NCBI GenBank assembly: GCA_001751005.1 | Contig: MAXL01000122.1 | Span: forward strand, 1-5,455 | DNA from: Desulfobacterales bacterium S5133MH16 | GTDB lineage: Bacteria; Desulfobacterota; Desulfobacteria; Desulfobacterales; UBA11574 | Direction: 5' to 3' | DNA: 5,455 bases | In this document: positions 1 through 4,919 of the stretch, one piece after another | Layout of the letters: each line of letters starts with the position of its first letter | Position numbering within the stretch: the first letter of the stretch is position 1 | Program-made: the position numbers and the translations under genes | Notes under the pieces: model-generated | Seen by the model: the letters and a program-made list of their open reading frames with translations, nothing else | Database searches by the model: none | What the model was told of the DNA's origin: nothing

Positions 1-27
1 AGAGAATTTTAAGAGGCTCGTAAATTG

Positions 28-156
28 TCAAAGAGCATATAGCCCCCTTTTCAAAACAAAAGCGCCTGAAGACTTCCCACAGTCATAGCAACCGGACACA
101 ACCTCACGATTATGGCTATCTTCAAGCGCGATATTTTTATTAAATTGATTTTTCAT
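28..156 (-). CDS. Possible small protein with a CxxC motif (42 aa)
   Basis: I do not recognise this product. The leftward reading frame runs from an ATG to TGA and encodes 42 residues. Its middle carries G-C-Y-D-C-G (Cys23 and Cys26), a pair that could hold a metal or form a disulfide, and its end is basic and hydrophobic (KRGLYAL). In favour: a consensus -35 box (TTGACA, minus strand, 214-219) lies a suitable distance upstream. Against: there is no Shine-Dalgarno sequence before the ATG, the frame is short, and no known family comes to mind. It is divergent from the RHH/PilZ genes and could share their control region. It could also be a chance frame or a decayed gene end. Confidence 0.3.
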   Translation of the reverse strand: MKNQFNKNIALEDSHNREVVSGCYDCGKSSGAFVLKRGLYAL

Positions 157-171
157 TGCTATGGTTTTGGG

Positions 172-197
172 TTAATAAGGTTCATACCTTTAATAAG
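172..197. promoter_or_regulatory. Direct repeats TTAATAAG with inner inverted repeat, candidate operator
   Basis: The 8-mer TTAATAAG occurs twice, at 172-179 and 190-197, with starts 18 bp apart. Between the copies lies an inverted repeat, AAGGT-TCAT-ACCTT. The site is 67-92 bp before the first RHH gene and overlaps the predicted -10 region of a leftward promoter. RHH proteins usually bind paired short repeats and often repress their own operon, so autoregulation by the RHH protein is a reasonable guess. The repeats are AT-rich and could be chance. Confidence 0.35.
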
Positions 198-219
198 TTA
201 CAAAGGGGATGCTTGTCAA
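190..219 (-). promoter_or_regulatory. Candidate leftward sigma70-type promoter
   Basis: On the minus strand there is a perfect TTGACA (214-219). It is followed after 18 bases by TATTAA (190-195), or after 17 by TTATTA (191-196); the -10 match is moderate. Transcription would begin near 183 and run toward the small ORF starting at 156. I found no equally good rightward promoter for the RHH/PilZ genes. TTGTCA at 213-218 on the plus strand is a possible -35, but no clear -10 follows it. Confidence 0.35.
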
Positions 220-263
220 TATGTTTTTTTGCATTTTCCTAACATTTCTGTTATTGAAATCAC

Positions 264-428
264 ATGCCGACCGAAAAACCTAAAATAATCTTTGTTGCTG
301 ATAATGAATTAATAGAACGCCTGGACGATTTTCGCTTTGAAAACCGCATCAATACCCGCTCTGAAGCCATAAGACGGCTTTTAAACGAAGCCCTCAAAAA
401 GTACGAAAGGAAAGCCCATGGAAAATAA
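264..428 (+). CDS. Ribbon-helix-helix DNA-binding protein (54 aa)
   Basis: This is a small transcription factor of the RHH (CopG/Arc/MetJ-like) fold, expected to dimerise and insert a two-stranded beta-sheet into the DNA major groove. The predicted order is a beta-strand (PKIIFVA, residues 6-12), helix A (about 14-23, NELIERLDDF), a turn (NRIN, 27-30), then helix B (31-49, TRSEAIRRLLNEALKKYER). The RSEAIRRLL stretch is the family's typical helix B signature. The length is normal for a one-domain RHH protein. The ATG is the first start after an in-frame TGA at 255-257, and no good Shine-Dalgarno sequence precedes it. Its last 11 bases overlap the start of the downstream PilZ gene, so the two are probably translationally coupled. 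The DNA target is unknown. It could instead be an antitoxin-type RHH, but no toxin gene follows. Confidence 0.8.
   Translation: MPTEKPKIIFVADNELIERLDDFRFENRINTRSEAIRRLLNEALKKYERKAHGK
407..411 (+). promoter_or_regulatory. Ribosome binding site for first PilZ gene, inside the RHH gene
   Basis: AAGGA lies six bases before the ATG at 418, within the 3' end of the RHH coding region. It supports that start and shows that the PilZ gene can be translated from a message covering the RHH gene. Confidence 0.55.
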
Positions 429-846
429 CGATAATAAATCAAGCATCGCTGAAGTCCAAGCTCGAATATTTCAAATCATTTCTACTATGCCAGAAGTACA
501 AAAGCGAAAGCTCCTTACAGGTTTGGAGAAGTGGCAATCCAAATTTGATGACAAGCAACAATCCAAACCCAAAGACAAAAGGAAATATTCTAGGAAACCT
601 ATTTCTATCTATGCAATCTGTGAAACTAATAATCGCAACTTTAGAGATTTCACTAAAGATGTAAGTGCTGGAGGAGCGTTTATTGAAACTAAAACCAATC
701 TATCTCTTGACGAAGACCTTTTTATGACTCTTTTTCATGCCAGTTTTGAAACCCCTGTCAGAACTAGAGGTAAAATTGTGAGGGTCGATCCAAAGGGGGT
801 AGGTGTAAAATTCAACGAAACCATACCCGGAATGTACTTTGTATAA
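418..846 (+). CDS. PilZ-domain protein, probable cyclic di-GMP receptor (142 aa)
   Basis: PilZ domains bind the second messenger cyclic di-GMP and pass the signal to a partner by shape change. Here the domain covers about residues 54-135. The two binding motifs are intact: RxxxR (R55-KYS-R59) and DxSxxG (D81, S83, G86). The later GKIVRV and GVGVKF strands (118-132) complete the barrel. Residues 11-45 form a predicted helical region ending in LEKWQSKFDD, followed by a charged linker (QQSKPKDK). There is no membrane segment or signal peptide, so it is cytoplasmic. The start overlaps the end of the RHH gene by 11 bases and has an AAGGA ribosome binding site. The protein is clearly paralogous to the second PilZ protein here, including the helical N-terminal part. 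What it regulates is unknown; partnership with the adjacent RHH protein is inference. Confidence 0.9.
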   Translation: MENNDNKSSIAEVQARIFQIISTMPEVQKRKLLTGLEKWQSKFDDKQQSKPKDKRKYSRKPISIYAICETNNRNFRDFTKDVSAGGAFIETKTNLSLDEDLFMTLFHASFETPVRTRGKIVRVDPKGVGVKFNETIPGMYFV

Positions 847-993
847 TCACAATAACTGTAAAGAGGTTGATAACCGGAAAGTCTTTGCTATTGTCCGTAA
901 AAATAAAAAGTACCTTAAGAAGTTACAGGAAGATACGAAAGAAATACTTTTAAAAAGCCATAAGGGTAAAACCAATTCTGTTGAGAAAAAGGG
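847..993 (+). other. Gap between the two RHH/PilZ pairs, possibly coding
   Basis: This 147-nt gap stays open in one frame beginning at TTG 839 (overlapping the end of the first PilZ gene) and running to 1093. That frame gives a lysine-rich sequence including RKVFAIVRKNKKYLKKLQED. No family is recognisable and no ribosome binding site supports the TTG. If bases were lost in the A-rich stretch 1011-1029, this frame could once have been the N-terminal part of the second RHH gene. Otherwise it is spacer. Confidence 0.25.
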
Positions 994-1125
994 ATGGAAA
1001 ACTACAGCTCGAAAAAAGAAATTAAAAAACTTGCGATTGATTTGGAGAAACCCCTTAACGACCTTCTTGAAGAAGCGATACAGGACCTTCTAAAAAAATA
1101 CGAAAACAAAGCTGATGAAAAATAA
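994..1125 (+). CDS. Short RHH-like protein (43 aa), second copy of the unit
   Basis: The 43-residue product has two predicted helices in the style of RHH/antitoxin proteins: EIKKLAIDLEK (about 9-19) and LNDLLEEAIQDLLKKYENK (about 21-39). Sequences of the type LAxxxxKxLNDLLEEAIxDLLKKY are common in the helical part of RHH proteins. Helix B and the tail (LLKKYENKADEK) resemble the end of the first RHH protein (EALKKYERKAHGK). The N-terminal beta-strand that contacts DNA is missing or replaced by only MENYSS, so the protein may be truncated or may need a frameshift in the A-run 1011-1029. An in-frame TGA at 982-984 bars a longer unshifted start. A GGG touching the ATG and a GAG eight bases before it are weak ribosome signals. 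It overlaps the next PilZ gene by exactly 11 bases, as the first pair does. Confidence 0.6.
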   Translation: MENYSSKKEIKKLAIDLEKPLNDLLEEAIQDLLKKYENKADEK

Positions 1126-1513
1126 TGATAACAAAATTGGTAGAGAAGAAGTATACAATAAAATATTGGCAATCATTCTTGCTTTATCAGAAGCACAAAT
1201 GCGAAACCTCCTGAAAAGTTTGGAAAAATGGCAGCAATCTAAGTTCGATGAGAAGAGAAAATATCATAGAAAACAAACGTTCATCTGGACAGAATGTTCA
1301 GCCAATACACGCTTTTTTACGGATTTTATTCAAAATCTAAGCGTTAGCGGATTATTTATTGAAACTCAATTGCCTTTCTTCGTTGGAGAAGAGCTTTCAA
1401 TGACTTTTTCTCTCCCGGGTGCTGATGACCCTATCAAAATCACAGGAAAAATTGTCAGGATAGATTCAAATGGAATCGGCGTACAATTCGACGAGCATTT
1501 AACTGATATTTAA
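1115..1513 (+). CDS. PilZ-domain protein, probable cyclic di-GMP receptor, second paralogue (132 aa)
   Basis: This is a second small cytoplasmic PilZ protein. It has RxxxR (R48-KYH-R52) and NxSxxG (N74, S76, G79), both compatible with cyclic di-GMP binding, and then the closing strands GKIVRI and GIGVQF (111-125). The helical N-terminal part (11-45) matches the first copy residue by residue in places: EEV, LL..LEKWQ, SKFD. The opening NNDNK is also shared, which shows common descent. It lacks the eight-residue charged linker insert of the first copy. There is no good Shine-Dalgarno sequence before the ATG, so translation probably depends on ribosomes finishing the overlapping RHH-like gene. 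The D-to-N change and different loop residues suggest that the two copies may differ in affinity or partner. Confidence 0.9.
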   Translation: MKNNDNKIGREEVYNKILAIILALSEAQMRNLLKSLEKWQQSKFDEKRKYHRKQTFIWTECSANTRFFTDFIQNLSVSGLFIETQLPFFVGEELSMTFSLPGADDPIKITGKIVRIDSNGIGVQFDEHLTDI

Positions 1514-1551
1514 TGATCCCTTCTCGCTCCGAAGCCATTAGAAGGCCTTGA
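1513..1551 (+). pseudogene. Truncated third RHH fragment
   Basis: Directly at the stop of the second PilZ gene (TAATG overlap), an ATG opens a 12-codon frame, MIPSRSEAIRRP, ending at TGA. SRSEAIRR is the helix B signature of RHH proteins. Bases 1525-1549 match 357-381 of the first RHH gene at 21 of 25 positions, in the same codon phase. This looks like the broken remains of a third RHH gene, with both the strand/helix A part and the end of helix B lost. It is too short to make a working protein. Confidence 0.55.
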
Positions 1552-1559
1552 TTTTTTTT
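1532..1559 (+). terminator. Possible Rho-independent terminator after the PilZ genes
   Basis: A weak stem (AAGCC pairing with GGCCTT with one bulged base, loop ATTAGAA) is followed by GA and eight T residues (1552-1559). It sits just after the second PilZ gene, where a terminator would be expected before the convergent kinase gene. The stem is short, so the call is tentative. Confidence 0.35.
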
Positions 1560-1591
1560 GATGTGACTCCAGGGCCTCAACGGGATCTGTT

Positions 1592-2902
1592 TTAATTTCT
1601 GTTTGTAACCGCTTGTTTCTCGACAACCGGAAAAAATACGCTAAAGGATGTCCCCTTACCAAGCTCACTCTCGACTGAAATTACACCGTCATGGCTTTTA
1701 ACTATACCGTGTACCACCGATAAACCCATACCCGTACCCTTCCCAATTTCATTGGTCGTAAAATAGGGATCAAAAATTCTGCCAATGACGTCAGGAGCAA
1801 TCCCTTGACCATTATCACTAACCGTTACTTTAAGATAGTCACCCGGATTTAAGTCAGGAGTAATTGAATGTGAATCTTCATCCACAACAACATGTTGTAT
1901 TCCGATATCCAGAATCCCTTCTATTTTCTCCATTGCGTGAGATGCATTGGTGCATAAATTAATCATGACTTGATGGATTTGGATTGAATCGGCGATAATG
2001 GTATCATATGCGTCTTCAATGTTTTGACGAACATCAATATTTTTTAGAATCGTTGCTCGTAAAAACTTGATGGAGTCTTTGATAACCGGGATTAGTCTTA
2101 TGGGTTTTCTTTCCAGATCTGTTCGACGACTGAAGCTAACGAGCTGCCTTACAACACCTTTAGCACGAAGACTGGCCTTTCGAATTTCTTGGAGATTAAA
2201 ATAAGCCGGATTCCATTCTGGAACATCGTCCATGGCAAGTTCCGCATTTCCCAAAATAACGCCAAGGATATTATTAAAATCATGTGCAATACCACCGGCT
2301 AACGTTCCTATGGCTTCCATTTTATGAGCATGCCGGAGCTGTGCTTCAAGTTTTTCTTTCTCCTTTTTTGCCTGTTCTTGTTTGGTAACATCTCTTGCTG
2401 CACCGACAATTCTCACAACCCTGTCTTCTGTGTTTTTAATAGGAGATTCATCAATTTCTATCAATTTAAGGGCATTGTCTTTTCTCCGCAATTCGAGAAT
2501 GTAAGGTTCTTGCCTTTCTCCTGTTTTTATAGCTTTCGCTACAATTTCAATTCCTTTTTGGTTTATGGGGTTATCAGTTATTAATTCTGTCCACTTTTTC
2601 ATCATTTCTTCCGGAGTATATCCAAGGATCTCTTTTGATTTCGGGCTAACGTATAACAAATTATGATCCGTATCACGGACATAAAATATTTCATTACTAT
2701 GTTCAATTATATTCCGTAATTTCTCCTCATTCTCTTGTAGGGCCTCCTTAGCTTGTTTATGCAAAGAAATAAGTTTTGATAATTCTTCCGTCTCTCTGAG
2801 ACAAAGGTTGCCGGTTTGCTCTGCAATTTTTTTATAATGTTCACCCTCTTTTTTTGCTTCTTCCAGGTTTTGTTCCAATTCAACTATTTTAAAATCTTTC
2901 AT
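1592..2902 (-). CDS. PAS-domain sensor histidine kinase, cytoplasmic (436 aa)
   Basis: This is a two-component sensor kinase: it autophosphorylates on histidine and donates phosphate to a response regulator. Domain order: an N-terminal coiled coil (about 1-64, rich in E/K/L); a PAS domain (about 65-175, with IFYVRDTDHNLLYVSPKSKEILGY and the closing GAARDVT); a short coiled coil (176-192); a HisKA dimerisation domain with the H-box GGIAHDFNN (phospho-acceptor His207); and an HATPase domain. The ATPase domain has the N-box NLCTNA (N315, N319), G1 DNGQGI (363-368), F-box FDPYFTT (377-383) and G2 GKGTGMGL (387-394), so the catalytic core is complete. The H-box and N-box are of the type common in deltaproteobacterial PAS kinases. 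There is no membrane segment, so it must sense a cytoplasmic signal. Its ATG overlaps the stop of the FIST gene (ATGA), with AAGGA 11 bases upstream. No receiver domain or response regulator is in the window. Confidence 0.95.
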   Translation of the reverse strand: MKDFKIVELEQNLEEAKKEGEHYKKIAEQTGNLCLRETEELSKLISLHKQAKEALQENEEKLRNIIEHSNEIFYVRDTDHNLLYVSPKSKEILGYTPEEMMKKWTELITDNPINQKGIEIVAKAIKTGERQEPYILELRRKDNALKLIEIDESPIKNTEDRVVRIVGAARDVTKQEQAKKEKEKLEAQLRHAHKMEAIGTLAGGIAHDFNNILGVILGNAELAMDDVPEWNPAYFNLQEIRKASLRAKGVVRQLVSFSRRTDLERKPIRLIPVIKDSIKFLRATILKNIDVRQNIEDAYDTIIADSIQIHQVMINLCTNASHAMEKIEGILDIGIQHVVVDEDSHSITPDLNPGDYLKVTVSDNGQGIAPDVIGRIFDPYFTTNEIGKGTGMGLSVVHGIVKSHDGVISVESELGKGTSFSVFFPVVEKQAVTNRN

Positions 2903-4134
2903 ATCGTTATCTGTCCTTCAGCAAAAACAAGTAAGACCCCTGTCCAGTCTAGTCCTCTGCTTTTACCCAGAAGAGGAGCAACCTCTACACCGGAATAAAA
3001 CCCAAACAGCGGCGTGTCATATCGATTAAACACTTTTTGGATCTCAGATGCTTCCTCGATTAATGAATCTGAAGCTTTGGCTGTTCTTCCGGCACAATCG
3101 ATATACAACCCAAAAACAGGTTTTTCCCCATTTTCAACTATTTCTTCCATCAATTCCGCCGAATTTCTTCTTGCAGATTCTATCATTGTTTTATTGTTCC
3201 TCAACATAAACAGAAATTCTGTGCCTGTATATAAATCCGGTTCAAAAATAACAATACCTGCTCCATTAGGTAGCGCCCCTGTAATCAGCCGATTTACAAA
3301 ATATTCTTCATTAAAGTCTCCAAATTTTTCGCCGTGATTGACACCGATGGTCAACCTTTTGACAGGCTTCTGACCACGCCAATCCTTAGTGCCGTATTGC
3401 TCATCAATCAAATGAACGATAGGTCTGCCGTCTACTTCATTAATTACCGCTCCGTTACTTTTAGTGATGGTATGATAGATCCCGTCCTTCGGCGTACAGC
3501 CATGCATAATTCGAAAATACGGCCGAAAATTTCCCCCCAATAAAGATCCGACAACACTTTGATCACCAACATACGTTCCGCAGAATTGTTTTGTATGGCT
3601 AAATGAATAATCTCCGATTACCCCTCCCCCTATAATAGGCACATTTGGTTTGAGTTTCTCTTCAATTCCTCTAATCAAAGATGGCGATGCATTGATAACC
3701 GGCAGGTCAGTTGCAGTTGGAGCTTTTTTTATTGAATCGTAAAATACCAGTAAAAGTTTGCCGTTTAGGCTGTTTGATAATTTTTTTGCTAATTTTTGTC
3801 CTGCCCCTCTCTCATCTTTATCCAAATCACCTGCTGCCGCCTCTTTGTGCCATAGTGTTTCAGATTCTATTATAGCAGCACCGGCAGGATAACCTTCATA
3901 TGAGAGCCAATCATTAGTAATAATGCCTATGGCTGATCCGCCTATAATAGGCACCTTACTTCCTATAACAGTTTGCAGCCCTCGAAAATATTCTTCATGA
4001 TCAACTTGTCCATTGCAAAAAGTTATTACAAGAGAAGGCCTGTCAATCCTGCCGTTCTTTAATGCATTTTCAGCCACTTTATTGCCTAATAGCAGAGAGT
4101 CTTTTCTGTTAGCATATCCGATTCCAACTTTCAA
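2899..4134 (-). CDS. FIST-domain sensory protein, TTG start (411 aa)
   Basis: FIST is a ligand-sensing module named as an input domain for signal transduction, found alone or fused to kinases, cyclases and chemoreceptors; small ligands such as amino acids have been proposed. This protein is FIST only: an N-terminal FIST_N part (about 30-215, with VPIIGGSAIG at 61-70 and VPIIGGGVIG at 165-174) and a FIST_C part (about 230-400, with GFYSGVEVAP at 377-386). It has no signal peptide or membrane helix, so it is cytoplasmic. The start is TTG: there is no ATG or GTG between the upstream in-frame stop and this codon, and AGGGGG lies five bases before it. The 3' end overlaps the kinase start by four bases, so the two are almost certainly made together. 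The likely role is to bind a ligand and adjust the kinase. The lipoprotein gene lies 100 bp upstream on the same strand. Confidence 0.9.
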   Translation of the reverse strand: MKVGIGYANRKDSLLLGNKVAENALKNGRIDRPSLVITFCNGQVDHEEYFRGLQTVIGSKVPIIGGSAIGIITNDWLSYEGYPAGAAIIESETLWHKEAAAGDLDKDERGAGQKLAKKLSNSLNGKLLLVFYDSIKKAPTATDLPVINASPSLIRGIEEKLKPNVPIIGGGVIGDYSFSHTKQFCGTYVGDQSVVGSLLGGNFRPYFRIMHGCTPKDGIYHTITKSNGAVINEVDGRPIVHLIDEQYGTKDWRGQKPVKRLTIGVNHGEKFGDFNEEYFVNRLITGALPNGAGIVIFEPDLYTGTEFLFMLRNNKTMIESARRNSAELMEEIVENGEKPVFGLYIDCAGRTAKASDSLIEEASEIQKVFNRYDTPLFGFYSGVEVAPLLGKSRGLDWTGVLLVFAEGQITI

Positions 4135-4139
4135 TTTTT
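4135..4139 (-). promoter_or_regulatory. A-rich spacer after AGGGGG ribosome binding site, fixing the TTG start of the FIST gene
   Basis: Read on the minus strand, AGGGGG is followed by five A residues and then TTG. The TTG is the only usable start codon between the in-frame stop upstream and the first FIST residues, and this spacing supports it. Confidence 0.5.
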
Positions 4140-4205
4140 CCCCCTGAGCAACTTCCTCATGCTTTTAACTGTCTGTTCTTATGCCCTGATTCTTCATCGA
4201 TTAAT

Positions 4206-4220
4206 TTCTGAACATCAGAA
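4206..4220. repeat. Perfect 6-bp inverted repeat TTCTGA-ACA-TCAGAA
   Basis: This short perfect palindrome with a 3-base centre lies in the 100-bp gap between the lipoprotein stop and the FIST start. No T-run follows on either strand, so it is not a standard terminator. It could be a regulator binding site for an internal promoter of the FIST/kinase genes or an mRNA processing hairpin. It could also be chance. Confidence 0.4.
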
Positions 4221-4234
4221 CATTCTCCGATAAA

Positions 4235-4723
4235 TTATTCATGGTAACCGCCCTCATTAGGAGGTTCCTCCAGGTTAAATATATACATTTTTTTATCACC
4301 AACCATTTTAAGGGTTACAACGCCATATGAATAATAGAGATATCCGTAAAACCGGCCGTCCGGCCCCAAAATTTCGTTGAGCCAGGGCTCAAAATGAGTG
4401 TTCAGAGAAATCCGTTCTGTCATTTCTGCCAAGGTATTTTGATCACTGACCTTTTTCCATCGATCACCCACCAGCGTCGTATCGTTGTTTTTCTGATCGA
4501 ACATGATGCCCAGAGGTGATCGAAAACCAGGTCCGGCATACTGGTCGGAACTATAAATGTGGTAATCATCCCATTTTTCGATTAAATTTTGAATGGTTAT
4601 TTCGTTCTGGTCTTTAGGTATAATTTTAAGCTTACCATAGTTTTTTTGCCATGAAACACAACCGGAGATAATCAAAGCAATAAAAAAAACACTTGGAAAT
4701 ATATATTTTTTCATAATTTCCAT
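4235..4723 (-). CDS. Predicted lipoprotein of unknown function (162 aa)
   Basis: I do not recognise a family. The N-terminus is a lipoprotein signal: basic MEIMKKY, a hydrophobic core (FPSVFFIALII), then the lipobox I19-S20-G21-C22, with Cys22 as the predicted lipidated residue after cleavage. The residue after Cys is Val, not Asp, so inner-membrane retention by the simple +2 rule is not indicated and outer-membrane sorting is possible. The mature part (140 residues) is rich in aromatic and polar residues (WDDYHIYSSDQYAGPGFRSP at 51-70, RFYGYLYYSYGVVTLKM at 124-140), which suggests a small beta-rich periplasmic domain. The start is chosen from AGGAGA seven bases before the first ATG; a second ATG at codon 4 is possible. 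It is the first gene of the leftward group that includes the FIST and kinase genes. Confidence 0.75.
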   Translation of the reverse strand: MEIMKKYIFPSVFFIALIISGCVSWQKNYGKLKIIPKDQNEITIQNLIEKWDDYHIYSSDQYAGPGFRSPLGIMFDQKNNDTTLVGDRWKKVSDQNTLAEMTERISLNTHFEPWLNEILGPDGRFYGYLYYSYGVVTLKMVGDKKMYIFNLEEPPNEGGYHE

Positions 4724-4786
4724 CTTTTTGTCTCCTAACCAATGGTCTTTCTTTGAATTTGTGAAATAAATGTAACACTGTAAATT

Positions 4787-4820
4787 ATTATATAAATATT
4801 TATTGGAAAGTAAATGTCAA
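4787..4820 (-). promoter_or_regulatory. Candidate promoter of the lipoprotein gene
   Basis: The minus strand has a perfect TTGACA (4815-4820) and a perfect TATAAT (4787-4792), but 22 bases apart, longer than the usual 16-18. An alternative -35, TTTACT, sits 16 bases before the same TATAAT. Either way this is the best promoter-like stretch for the leftward genes. It lies about 65-95 bases before the lipoprotein start. Confidence 0.45.
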
Positions 4821-4831
4821 TTATAAATATT
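4791..4831. repeat. AT-rich direct repeat TATAAATATT
   Basis: The 10-mer TATAAATATT is found at 4791-4800 and 4822-4831, 31 bp apart (about three helical turns), in the divergent region between the lipoprotein and Cache genes. It flanks the TTGACA of the leftward promoter. It could be a regulator site or simple AT-rich similarity. Confidence 0.3.
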
Positions 4832-4835
4832 ATTC

Positions 4836-4875
4836 TTTACCTGGGGTATTTATTCCTTTATGGTGATTATATAAA
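4836..4875 (+). promoter_or_regulatory. Candidate promoter of the Cache-protein gene
   Basis: TTTACC (4836-4841) followed after 17 bases by TATGGT (4859-4864) gives a modest sigma70-type match upstream of the rightward gene. TATAAA at 4870-4875 is a better -10 by itself but lacks a -35. The leader would be about 40-50 bases. Confidence 0.3.
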
Positions 4876-4919
4876 CTCATGATTGATTGTAAACAAAAAA
4901 CCGAAGAAAGGAGATGAAC

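Noticed and set aside
112..288. Rightward 58-codon frame starting at ATG 112
   Set aside because: No ribosome binding site, covers the candidate operator region, overlaps the RHH start, and the product has no recognisable features.
260..442. Leftward 60-codon open frame opposite the first RHH gene
   Set aside because: It lies on the complement of the convincing RHH gene and has no family features; the frame is a shadow of that gene.
264..1513. Toxin-antitoxin operons (RHH antitoxin plus toxin)
   Set aside because: The genes after each RHH frame are PilZ proteins with cyclic di-GMP motifs, not toxin families, so the antitoxin reading lacks a partner.
2324..2584. Rightward open frame opposite the kinase gene
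   Set aside because: Antisense to a well-supported PAS/HisKA coding region; the Phe/Cys-rich product is typical of an opposite-strand shadow.
2816..3543. Three rightward open frames opposite the kinase N-terminus and FIST gene
   Set aside because: All are antisense to strongly supported genes and lack family motifs or start signals.
4914..4919. Upstream ATG (MN) as start of the Cache protein
   Set aside because: It directly touches the AAGGAG ribosome binding site with no spacing, while the ATG at 4920 has the normal six bases and gives a clean signal peptide.
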